From DATMXP01 sp964460935 (GTDB lineage Bacteria > Acidobacteriota > Terriglobia > Terriglobales > Acidobacteriaceae): a stretch of DNA of 59,077 bases. Position 1 is the stretch's first letter, and each line of letters starts with the position of its first letter. The position numbers were made by a program, and so were the translations under genes. Positions 1-6,378 of the stretch are shown here, one piece after another. The notes below the pieces were generated by a model. That model worked only from the letters and a program-made list of their open reading frames with translations, did no database searches and was not told the DNA's origin. The DNA lies in assembly GCA_964460935.1 (NCBI GenBank), contig CAYWSM010000383.1, positions 1 through 59,077 on the forward strand, written 5' to 3'.

Positions 1-76
1 GCGATCTAGAGTGGCTGTTCCAGTTTCTCGCTGACCACCACTGCTTGCGTCGCTGAATGTCCCCGCGACTCTTTTG

Positions 77-105
77 ATATTACGGGTGAATGCTGCCTCT
101 GTCAA
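77..105 (-). promoter_or_regulatory. Strong sigma70-type promoter, firing out of the window
   Basis: Read on the minus strand this is TTGACA, a 17-base spacer and TAATAT, a near-consensus vegetative promoter. Transcription would start near base 70 and run left, off the window, through at least 65 bases with no convincing start codon. It therefore points to a gene or stable RNA outside the window. Bases 1-264 hold no other feature that I can support. Confidence 0.6.
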
Positions 106-264
106 CGCCTGATTGCAACTTTTTTCAAATTTCTTTCAGACCGTTGCGATCAGTGCTCCAGACTGTAGTTTTCCGCTTCTGGTGGCCTTTCTATTGGATG
201 ATGCATCCGAGGCAAGGATTCAGGCTAAGTGGCTTGTTCATCTGGGATCGGACTCAGCAAAAAT

Positions 265-714
265 TCAGCTTGAAATACCGTCAATTGTCGGCTCTAAGTT
301 CCGTTTTATTGATGAGAGCCTCTTTTCTATTCGCTTCAAGACGCGATCGCGATGTCGTAACTCACACTCCCAGATCACAATTGAGGTCCAACCCGATTTC
401 CTAAGCTTGGCTCGTATCTGGCGGTCTCGAAGGATATTTTTTTTTAACTTAGGTTCCCAATAATCGACACGCGATTTAGGAAGCCGGCCATCGATGCACT
501 TACTATGCTGATGCCAAAAACATCCGTGTACGAAGACCACGGTCTGGTATTTCCGTAGTACTACGTCTGGTTTTCCCGGGAGATATGCAACGTGAACTCG
601 GAAACGGTAACCAGCACGATGCAGTAAAGAGCGCAGCGCCAACTCTGGTGAGGTATTCACCGATTGGATCGCTCGCATGTTTTTGCTTCGGGCTGATTTC
701 GATATTCGGTCCAT
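265..714 (-). CDS. vsr: Very short patch repair (Vsr-type) endonuclease
   Basis: Vsr nicks DNA at T:G mismatches left by deamination of 5-methylcytosine and protects sites methylated by a cognate cytosine methylase. Family hallmarks are visible: an N-terminal RSKNMRAI block, the nuclease core GKPDVVL, and HGCFWHQH, followed by a WEPKLKKN-type helix and the VIWECEL strand. The protein is about 149 residues, normal for the family. I start at the ATG that overlaps the stop of the upstream endonuclease gene (TGATG at 712-716), which implies translational coupling. A longer frame would begin at 738. It is the third gene of the methylase-endonuclease-Vsr operon. The function of the family is well established; the exact mismatch context is inferred. 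Confidence 0.9.
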   Translation of the reverse strand: MDRISKSARSKNMRAIQSVNTSPELALRSLLHRAGYRFRVHVAYLPGKPDVVLRKYQTVVFVHGCFWHQHSKCIDGRLPKSRVDYWEPKLKKNILRDRQIRAKLRKSGWTSIVIWECELRHRDRVLKRIEKRLSSIKRNLEPTIDGISS

Positions 715-1502
715 CAAGAATTTCTTACGGAAATACACTGGTCGGAGGAGATGTCATATCCAGCCTCCGCAGCAAGGTTTCGTTCGGTGGCGTTCCAGCC
801 TCTGTAGACCGTCAGACCTTCGTTTATCAGGTACTGCTTCGTATCTCGAACTCTGGCGCGAAGGTCTATCTGACGCCCCTCGCCCGCCGCGACTACAGCA
901 ATGTCAGAGCGATGGATCGGCTGTCCAACCACGGTGCGAAATAATTCCCGGACTCTGCGTTGTCCGCTGCTTTGCTCGAAGATGCGCTGCCGCAAAGTTT
1001 GGTCAAGACTTAAGAAAACGCTTGAACGGAGACCTCCCGAGGCGATTGGAGTGATAGTTTGTGTACCTTCTTTAGACACCGAGCGTTTCTTGTCTTGATT
1101 GGGTTCATTTAACAATTCCGCACGGGTTCGAAGTATCCCAACAGAATACGAGCGATTCGGCTCATCGATGCGTACCAAGAGACAGATTTTTCCGACTGCC
1201 TCTGGCGGTATCATCCACGTCTGCCGGATTGTGTTCTTGATATCGACTTCTACGCCTGCGACGGTAGTGTCAAGCACCTCTCCCGCCCTATTTGAGAACA
1301 GGTCACGCTTTATTCCAATCTCCACGTGTGTCCCGATGTGCTTCTTCTCTTCCGGAGTGAGTTGCTCGATGGAATACCGTTTCGTCGTGTCGCCGCGAAG
1401 GACGTCGTCTATGGCGCGACGAAGGATTTCTGTAAGCTTAGCTTCAAGGTTGGAAATTTGACGGATCTCTTCTACGACTCTATCAAGCTCATCGTCAACC
1501 AC
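714..1502 (-). CDS. NaeI-family type II restriction endonuclease
   Basis: Recognised from similarity to NaeI, which cleaves GCCGGC and needs a second site as effector. The N-terminal endonuclease domain (about residues 1-150) has the expected acidic cluster: THVEIGIKRD, then EVLDTTVAGVEVDIK. These supply the Glu, two Asp and the Lys of a PD-(D/E)xK site (here V-D-I-K). QTWMIPPEAVGKICLLV follows, a very NaeI-like stretch. The C-terminal half (SGQRRVRELFRTV onward) matches the effector or Topo domain, but at 262 residues the protein is shorter than NaeI as I remember it (about 317). The start is GTG, chosen because GGAGGG lies 4 bases upstream. It sits 61 bp after the methylase gene and overlaps vsr. 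GCCGGC recognition is inference. Confidence 0.85.
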   Translation of the reverse strand: MVDDELDRVVEEIRQISNLEAKLTEILRRAIDDVLRGDTTKRYSIEQLTPEEKKHIGTHVEIGIKRDLFSNRAGEVLDTTVAGVEVDIKNTIRQTWMIPPEAVGKICLLVRIDEPNRSYSVGILRTRAELLNEPNQDKKRSVSKEGTQTITPIASGGLRSSVFLSLDQTLRQRIFEQSSGQRRVRELFRTVVGQPIHRSDIAVVAAGEGRQIDLRARVRDTKQYLINEGLTVYRGWNATERNLAAEAGYDISSDQCISVRNS

Positions 1503-1563
1503 GTGACCCTCCGGTTCATATTTGGGAACGGCCCAATCTAGGAACCGGAGCGCATCATGTCAA

Positions 1564-2523
1564 CTATCCGACAGCCCGCACTTGCTTTGCTGCTTCGATA
1601 CAATTCCGCAGATTGCTGCTGATAGCCTCGGCGACTGGCGGTGGAAAAGCATTTCCTACCTGCCGATACGCTGCTGTCTTCCGGCCAAAAAACTGCCAGT
1701 CGTTGGGAAAACCTTGAAGTCTCGCAACCATTTGAACCGTTAATCTCGGCATGCCGACGAAGTCCTGGGAGGGAGGGGTATCAGCAATCCCCAAGCCATC
1801 CACCCCTAAAGCGGCCCATGCTTTCCGGGCCCGAGTAGGTCCAAGATCGGGGCCGCCATGTTTGGTGCTGCCACCCACAATGGTAGGCGCCACTTCATTT
1901 GCCCGATCAGCCCAGAGTCGTGCCCCTTTCCACCCTTTCTCTGCCATGAGGTCGTATAAACACTGGCCGACTGTGGGGGGCAGTTTCATCTGTGGCATTG
2001 GCCACAGAAACCCGTCTTGCAAGCCCTTCTTAACAGCAATAAACGCAACCCTTGGCCGAAGTTGAGGCACCCCAAAATCGCAAGCGTTCAACAAACGCCA
2101 TTCGCTCACATAACCAAGGCTTCTAAGCTGCTTGACGACAAATCTCCGATAATCGTCGAATACAGCATCCAGAAAACCTCTAACATTTTCAATCATTACT
2201 GCTTTAGGGTCGGCTTCGCGAATAACACGAATCGCTGCTGGAAAGAGATTCCGTTCGTCGGCTTCTCCTAGCTGTTTCCCTGCGACCGAGAAAGGAGGAC
2301 ACGGCAGACCTGCGGCAACTAAATCCACTCCGTTGTACTGTTTACCGTTAAACCCATTAAGGTCCTGCTCAATCACGTTCCATTGGGGGCGGTTGAGCCG
2401 TAAAGTGGAGCATGCATTCCTGTCGATTTCGACCAAGGCAAGGTGCTCAAACCCAGCACGTTCTAGGCCAAGGGCCTGCCCTCCGGCACCGGCGCAAAGT
2501 TCGATGGCTGTCAGTTTATTCAT
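1564..2523 (-). CDS. DNA (cytosine-5) methyltransferase of the NaeI-like system
   Basis: This enzyme transfers a methyl group from SAM to C5 of cytosine and protects the host from the adjacent endonuclease. Motifs in order: motif I ELCAGAGGQALGL near residue 8, motif IV GLPCPPFS with the catalytic Cys (PCP rather than the common PCQ), motif VI ENVRGF, motif VIII QLRPRVAF, motif IX near LQGFP, and motif X QVGNAFPPPVAEAI. The target recognition region between VIII and IX includes APTIVGGSTKHGGPDLGP, which I associate with GCCGGC-type enzymes. There is no N-terminal HTH extension, so it is unlikely to autoregulate as some methylases do. It is the first gene of the operon. Base composition looks lower in GC than the genes after 3 kb, in keeping with horizontal acquisition. 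Confidence 0.93.
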   Translation of the reverse strand: MNKLTAIELCAGAGGQALGLERAGFEHLALVEIDRNACSTLRLNRPQWNVIEQDLNGFNGKQYNGVDLVAAGLPCPPFSVAGKQLGEADERNLFPAAIRVIREADPKAVMIENVRGFLDAVFDDYRRFVVKQLRSLGYVSEWRLLNACDFGVPQLRPRVAFIAVKKGLQDGFLWPMPQMKLPPTVGQCLYDLMAEKGWKGARLWADRANEVAPTIVGGSTKHGGPDLGPTRARKAWAALGVDGLGIADTPPSQDFVGMPRLTVQMVARLQGFPNDWQFFGRKTAAYRQVGNAFPPPVAEAISSNLRNCIEAAKQVRAVG

Positions 2524-2557
2524 CTGCGAAATCGTAAGACATTCTGCCTCTGGATGA

Positions 2558-2570
2558 AGTGACTGTCACT
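2558..2570. promoter_or_regulatory. Perfect 13-bp palindrome upstream of the methylase gene
   Basis: AGTGAC-T-GTCACT lies 34-47 bases upstream of the methyltransferase start codon, in the promoter region of the restriction-modification operon. Such an interrupted palindrome could be an operator. No controller (C) protein gene is visible beside it, so the binding protein, if any, is unknown. Confidence 0.35.
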
Positions 2571-2656
2571 AGGAGAATTTGTTCTGTTTTCCACAAATGA
2601 AACTAGTTCAAAAAGAGCACGAATTGATGGATGGCGTTATCGGCCCGGGGTGCCAA

Positions 2657-2815
2657 TCCTAAGTTGTTTTCTTATTGCCAGCGAAGATGGAATAGCTAAG
2701 TCCTTTATTTTCAAATATGAACCTTCGAGTCCCAGCTAAGTCCTTTGTTTTGTTATTGCATGCTCCTCGCCAGAGATAATTTGAAGATTATTTGTCTGTG
2801 AACAAGTTCAAGCTT
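2657..2815 (+). repeat. CTAAG-motif tandem array, copy 1
   Basis: Three units start with CTAAG at 2659, 2696 and 2736, that is 37 and 40 bases apart. The best units read CTAAGTCCTTTRTTTT followed by an AT-rich run and a less conserved tail. The array and its 3' flank (AATTTG..TTTGTC.GTGAAC) align with a second copy at 4765-4918 at roughly 70-75% by eye. Together with the hairpin and ATCCGT repeats it occupies the 606-bp gap between the methylase start and the gene at 3130, where I see no other gene. Confidence 0.75.
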
Positions 2816-2929
2816 CCGGGCCAGCGGATTCTTTGGCGAAAGATGGGGAGTGAGATGGCTGCTAACGTCTTCGTTAGATCTGATAGCCGCTCCGTGTCCG
2901 CGACCAACCGGATGGCTCACTCCTTGGTG

Positions 2930-2960
2930 CCCATATCTGCCCTCCTTTGGCAGATGTGGG
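2930..2960 (+). repeat. TGCCCCA-hairpin repeat, copy A
   Basis: CCCATATCTGCC pairs with GGCAGATGTGGG around a CTCCTTT loop: 12 base pairs with one G-T wobble. It is preceded by GGTG and followed by TATTCCAC, as in copy B at 3971. It belongs to the dispersed hairpin family described in the findings. No U-run follows, so it is not an obvious terminator. Confidence 0.7.
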
Positions 2961-2990
2961 TATTCCACTGTCGTTGACGCTGATCCTCTC

Positions 2991-3024
2991 AATCCAATCC
3001 GTCCCATCCGTCCGATCCGTGTCA
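2991..3024 (+). repeat. ATCCGT-phased repeat, copy A
   Basis: AATCCAATCCGTCCCATCCGT continues with further ATCCGT units about 9 bases apart. Copies B (4041-4129) and C (4229-4302) share the same phrase. It follows hairpin copy A by about 30 bases, the same arrangement as hairpin B and repeat B downstream of the next gene. Confidence 0.7.
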
Positions 3025-3129
3025 AAGTCTTGGCAGTTCGCCCCAGAAACTCGAAACTGAATTTGTCGATTCGGTGCCCTCCCAATCGACTATCTTATGT
3101 GGCCACAAAAGCACCTTCTGGGAGGAAGC

Positions 3130-3831
3130 ATGGCAACCAGACATAAACTCTTCGGGCACAGACTCGCGCCAGCGATCGTCACATCGCTGCTCGTAGTGGC
3201 AATGGCGTCGCCATCCCGCGCCCAAACTTCGTATCCGACAATGGCGTCCATCGACAAATACCGCATGTCCCGCGATGCCGAGATCGCGATGGCCCGCAGC
3301 GCCGCCCCCGAATCCATCTCGCACGACGCCGAGATCCTGGTGCTCGGACAGCACGGCTTTGAAACCGCCGTGAAAGGCTCCAATGGTTTCGTCTGCATGG
3401 TGCAGCGAGGATGGTCCGCCGGGGTGGACGATCCGGTGTTCTGGAATCCGAAGATTCGCGGCCCCATCTGCCTCAACGCCGCTGCTGCGCGCTCGAACCT
3501 TCCCAACACCATCAAGAAGACCGAGTGGGTGCTCGCCGGGCTGACCAAGGCGCAGATCGGCGAAAAACTCAAAGCCGCACTCGACAGCCATGAATTGACG
3601 GCGCCCGAAATCGGCTCTATGTGCTACATGATGTCGAAAGACGGCTACCTCAGCGATCAGGCCGGCCACTGGCATCCGCACCTGATGTTCTTCGTTCCGG
3701 GTACCGACGAGAAAGCCTGGGGCGCGAACCTGGAAGGTTCGCCAATGCTGGCCACCACGGACCCAATCGAGCAGGTGACGGTTTTCATGTTGCCGGTTAG
3801 CAAATGGTCCGACGGAACCGCCGCACCGTAG
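3130..3831 (+). CDS. Secreted protein of unknown function
   Basis: I do not recognise a named family. The chosen ATG has GGAGGA 4 bases upstream; an in-frame ATG at 3097 would add 11 residues without support. Residues 1-30 form a signal peptide: a basic start, a hydrophobic core around TSLLVVAMA, and an SRA-Q cleavage site. The mature part of about 205 residues has several Cys (FVCMVQRGW, PICLNA, MCYMMS) and a His-rich stretch GHWHPHLMFFVPG. It looks like a periplasmic or extracellular globular protein that could bind metal, which is a guess. It is flanked on both sides by composite hairpin plus ATCCGT repeats in the same orientation. Confidence 0.8.
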   Translation: MATRHKLFGHRLAPAIVTSLLVVAMASPSRAQTSYPTMASIDKYRMSRDAEIAMARSAAPESISHDAEILVLGQHGFETAVKGSNGFVCMVQRGWSAGVDDPVFWNPKIRGPICLNAAAARSNLPNTIKKTEWVLAGLTKAQIGEKLKAALDSHELTAPEIGSMCYMMSKDGYLSDQAGHWHPHLMFFVPGTDEKAWGANLEGSPMLATTDPIEQVTVFMLPVSKWSDGTAAP

Positions 3832-3970
3832 GTGTTGGAAAAATAGTAAGCAGAAGGAACGGTGGGGCCCGGGTTCCGCCCTTTTCTCTCATAACCCTTA
3901 CGTTACACAACGTCGCTAGTCTTTCGATCGCCCGACCAACCGCTCACCCGATGCCCTTATTGTGCCCTGT

Positions 3971-4006
3971 GCCCCACGTTCCGACCCTCTTTGGCTTAAC
4001 GTGGGC
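3971..4006 (+). repeat. TGCCCCA-hairpin repeat, copy B
   Basis: GCCCCACGTT and AACGTGGGC form an 8-bp perfect stem (CCCACGTT with AACGTGGG) around a 17-base loop. It is preceded by TGT and followed by GTTCCACCAGCGTTGA, similar to the 3' flank of copy A. It lies 140 bases after the secreted-protein gene. The stem sequence differs from copy A but pairing is kept. Confidence 0.7.
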
Positions 4007-4040
4007 GTTCCACCAGCGTTGAGGCCTATCCCACTCAAAC

Positions 4041-4129
4041 AAATCCGTCTCATCCGTCCAATCCGTGGTTAATAACTCTCCGCGAACTCCGTTCTCCGTG
4101 TTTTCCTTTTGCTCTCCGTGGAACCGCAG
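4041..4129 (+). repeat. ATCCGT-phased repeat, copy B
   Basis: It begins AAATCCGTCTCATCCGTCC, continues with AATCCGTGG, then AATAACTCTCCG and several CTCCGTG-like units at 8-10 base steps. It aligns with copy C at 4229-4302 almost base for base over the first 45 bases. Repeats B and C account for much of the roughly 500 bp between 3832 and 4334, where I see no intact gene. Confidence 0.75.
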
Positions 4130-4154
4130 CGAACTTCCGTGCGTACTCACAGTC

Positions 4155-4259
4155 ATGTCTTCCTCCCGCATCCTTGTCCTCGGCGCTCTGCTGTTCGTAT
4201 CCATTTCGCTCGCTGCTTCTCCCGATTCGAATCTGTCTCATCCGTCCAATCCGTGGTAA
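4155..4259 (+). pseudogene. Orphan signal-peptide fragment
   Basis: This small frame encodes a textbook signal peptide (MSSSRILVLGALLFVSIS, then LAAS) and runs straight into ATCCGT repeat C, ending at a TAA inside the repeat after about 34 residues. It is in the same reading frame as the NTF2-like gene that starts at 4335. It may be the detached leader of that gene, separated by the repeat and two in-frame stops. No good ribosome binding site is visible, so it may also be fortuitous. Confidence 0.35.
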
Positions 4260-4302
4260 TAACTCTCCGTGCGCTCCGTGAACTCCGCCCTCCGTGGTTT
4301 CC
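4229..4302 (+). repeat. ATCCGT-phased repeat, copy C
   Basis: It begins AATCTGTCTCATCCGTCC, then AATCCGTGGTAATAACTCTC followed by CTCCGTG units. It matches copy B closely but lacks a hairpin in front. It lies between the signal-peptide fragment and the NTF2-like gene. Confidence 0.75.
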
Positions 4303-4334
4303 TTCGAGCATCCAACCAACCTGGAGGTGCAGTG

Positions 4335-4715
4335 GTGCCGGCGCACAGTCCCGAACAAATCTGTGAACTGTTCAAGCAATACATGGCGGCGGGCGATCTC
4401 GAGTCGTTGGTCGGCCTCTACGACCCTGAAGTCGCCTTTCTCAATCAATCACGCGAGTCGCGTCACGGACGAGAAGAACTCCGGCAGGAGTTGGCTCCGC
4501 TCGCTGCGGCCCGGGCGAAGTTCGACTTCAGCATCAAGCAGGTCATTTGGTCCGGCGACATCGCGCTGATGCACACCGAATGGACAGTCTCGTCGCCGAA
4601 GCTCATGCACTCCTACGCCATCGAAGTGGCGCGCCGCCAGCCGGATGGCTCCTGGCTCTGGCTCATCGGCGACCCCTTCACGGTCGGAAGACACATGCAG
4701 TTCCGCGAGAGCTGA
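4335..4715 (+). CDS. NTF2-like (SnoaL/DUF4440-type) protein
   Basis: The protein is about 126 residues with an alpha+beta cone fold pattern: helix EQICELFKQYMAAGD, then LVGLYDPEVAFLN, then a curved sheet (SFGVxx-type strands at IALMHTEWTV and WLWLIGDPF). Members act as small enzymes such as isomerases, or bind small ligands; no substrate can be assigned. I choose the GTG at 4335 (VPAHSPEQ) because GGAGG lies 7 bases upstream. GTG at 4332 is possible. The longer frame from 4269 would translate ATCCGT repeat sequence. It may once have been secreted (see the fragment at 4155). A related DUF4440-type protein is encoded convergently at 5022-5792. Confidence 0.75.
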   Translation: MPAHSPEQICELFKQYMAAGDLESLVGLYDPEVAFLNQSRESRHGREELRQELAPLAAARAKFDFSIKQVIWSGDIALMHTEWTVSSPKLMHSYAIEVARRQPDGSWLWLIGDPFTVGRHMQFRES

Positions 4716-4764
4716 ACATTTCATATCGCGGCAGTTGTGGCCAGAAAACTGTCCGCCTCTCCGT

Positions 4765-4918
4765 GTAAGTGCTTTGTTTTCATATTGGCCAATGAGAATG
4801 GAAGAGCTAAGTCCTTTGTTGTTAAATATGGACCGTGTCAATCCCGCCTAAGTCCTTTGTTTTGTTATTGCCACATTCCTAACATGAGCAATTTGGAAAT
4901 TTGTTTGTCCGTGAACGA
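4765..4918 (+). repeat. CTAAG-motif tandem array, copy 2
   Basis: Units start at 4765 (GTAAGTGCTTTGTTTT), 4807 (CTAAGTCCTTTGTTGT) and 4848 (CTAAGTCCTTTGTTTT), 42 and 41 bases apart. The array is followed by the same AATTTG..TTTGTCCGTGAACGAG flank as copy 1 and is in the same orientation. It lies in the 306-bp gap between the NTF2-like gene and the convergent gene ending at 5022. A short frame (ATG at 4884, 35 codons) runs through the flank but has no support as a gene. Confidence 0.75.
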
Positions 4919-5021
4919 GGTTTCCGAATTCACACAACTTTCGGACACATCTTCTTTCTTATTGGCGTGGTGGGACGCGAGATGTTTATAACATATTCGT
5001 TACACTCCATTGCTGTTTCTG

Positions 5022-5792
5022 CTACCTGATCTTCGGCCCTGTCGGCCCCTTGCCCGCTCGCGAAGGTCCTTGCGCCACTACCTTGCCCTGCTTATCCCGG
5101 ACAAAGGTGATCTCGTTATTCGGCATTTCCTTGACGAAGAATGTATCGCCTCCCAAAGGCAGCAGTTCGTACGCGCGCTTCCATCCGGTCCCGATGAGCA
5201 TCAGCCGCTCGCCATCGAGATACACTCTGCCGATTAACTCCGGCGACATCTGGTACTCCCCCACGTAGTCGGCGTAAATACCGCGATCGATAGCAACCGC
5301 CGTTTTCTCGACGATCGGCGTCTCCGCCGAGAACATCAACTGCCATCGACCGCCCGGCTTCCAATAAACCTCGGTGTAACGCGTGGCGCTCACAATTTCC
5401 TGGTCGCCGGCTTTCGCCTTTATGTCCTCGCGGTAGCTCACCACGGCCGTATCGGTGTCTGCCGCATATGTTTCGAGCTCTGAAATCTTCACCGCCGGTT
5501 TTATCTGTGCCGCGCCGGCATCCTCTCGCTTCGGGGCCATCGGCCTGTGCCAGTTCCGGTCGGTGATGCGTCCCGTTGGTTCAACGAACTGGCACGCCGG
5601 TGAAACCAGTTCTTCCCATCGCGCAATATTCCCCGCCTGCGCCGCCTCCCGAACCGCGTACATGGTAGCGATTGCGTCCGATGGCTTTGCGCCGGAATTG
5701 ACCTGCCCTTCCTGTCCCTGCGCGTAACCGGCAACCGCCATGCACAACGCGGCACTTGCCAACCATCTCTTAGCTTGCCCGAAGACTTTCAC
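5022..5792 (-). CDS. Secreted DUF4440/NTF2-like protein with C-terminal beta domain
   Basis: The protein is about 256 residues. The start chosen is GTG at 5792, which has AGGAGG 9 bases upstream; the ATG at 5825 would put the ribosome binding site inside the coding region. It begins KVFGQAKRWLASAALCMAVA, a signal peptide ending at GYAQG-Q. Residues about 35-150 form an NTF2-like domain (SDAIATMYAVREAAQAGNIA, TRYTEVYWKPGGRWQLMF). The last 90 residues (YADYVGEYQMSPELIGRVYL, then LGGDTFFVKEMPNNEITFV) resemble the small beta domain attached to many secreted hydrolase-like proteins (DUF3471-like). Function is unknown; it is probably periplasmic. Confidence 0.8.
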   Translation of the reverse strand: MKVFGQAKRWLASAALCMAVAGYAQGQEGQVNSGAKPSDAIATMYAVREAAQAGNIARWEELVSPACQFVEPTGRITDRNWHRPMAPKREDAGAAQIKPAVKISELETYAADTDTAVVSYREDIKAKAGDQEIVSATRYTEVYWKPGGRWQLMFSAETPIVEKTAVAIDRGIYADYVGEYQMSPELIGRVYLDGERLMLIGTGWKRAYELLPLGGDTFFVKEMPNNEITFVRDKQGKVVAQGPSRAGKGPTGPKIR

Positions 5793-5975
5793 GCCCGATT
5801 GCCTCCTGTTTAGTTGAAACTGCATCGTGAGCCTCGTCTCGTTGTGGCGCCGGCGCGATGACGAACATCACGTTGGAAAGTGACTATCCACCCGAGAATC
5901 CGTCCCATCTCCACGAAGCGATCTTCGTCCAAAGTTCCTCAGATCACGGCCCGAAAAAACTCTCCTCCAGGTTCC

Positions 5976-6005
5976 TTTACACGCTTTTGCCGCGCCATTT
6001 ACACT
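5976..6005 (+). promoter_or_regulatory. Candidate promoter of the acp-acp-fabF operon
   Basis: TTTACA, an 18-base spacer and TACACT lie 33 bases upstream of the first acyl carrier protein start codon. Both boxes are recognisable but imperfect. No FapR-like or FadR-like operator was recognised nearby. Confidence 0.4.
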
Positions 6006-6038
6006 AGCTGGTTCAATGACCAAGGAGGAGCCGCTCAG

Positions 6039-6284
6039 ATGGCATCCGTTGAAGAAAAAGTAAAACAGATCATTGTCGAACAGCTCGGAGTCGATGAGGC
6101 CGAAGTTACCGCGAACGCCTCTTTTGTTGACGACCTGGGCGCCGATTCGCTGGACACCGTGGAACTGGTCATGGCTTTCGAAGAGGCCTTCGACATCGAA
6201 ATCCCCGACGAGGACGCCGAAAAAATCCGCACCGTACAGGACGCGGTCGACTACATCAGCAAGCACGCCAAGGTGAAGCAGTAA
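6039..6284 (+). CDS. acpP: Acyl carrier protein, first of a tandem pair
   Basis: This 81-residue acidic carrier shuttles acyl chains on a 4'-phosphopantetheine arm during fatty acid synthesis. The attachment serine is in GADSLDTVEL near residue 37, in the standard context. The start ATG is set by GGAGGAG 8 bases upstream; the longer frame from 5880 is noncoding. It is followed 94 bp later by a second acyl carrier protein of the same length that is identical at 70 of 81 positions, and then by fabF, so all three are probably co-transcribed. Confidence 0.96.
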   Translation: MASVEEKVKQIIVEQLGVDEAEVTANASFVDDLGADSLDTVELVMAFEEAFDIEIPDEDAEKIRTVQDAVDYISKHAKVKQ

Positions 6285-6378
6285 ATCGGCGACCAAGATT
6301 CCAACCAGGCCTCCGCCTCGACGGAGGCCGCGTTGCATAAAATCACCTACCCAAACCGCAACGCGAAGGAGACTGTAA

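Noticed and set aside
2753..3085. A 110-codon minus-strand frame through the repeat region
   Set aside because: It is the translation of hairpin A and ATCCGT repeat A plus flanks, has no recognisable domain, and its second half reads low-complexity repeat sequence.
3944..4204. An 86-codon minus-strand frame
   Set aside because: It consists of the reverse translation of hairpin B and ATCCGT repeat B; frames of this kind are repeat artefacts.
2657..4918. CRISPR array
   Set aside because: The conserved core is only about 16 nt, units differ among themselves, there are at most three per locus and no cas gene is present.
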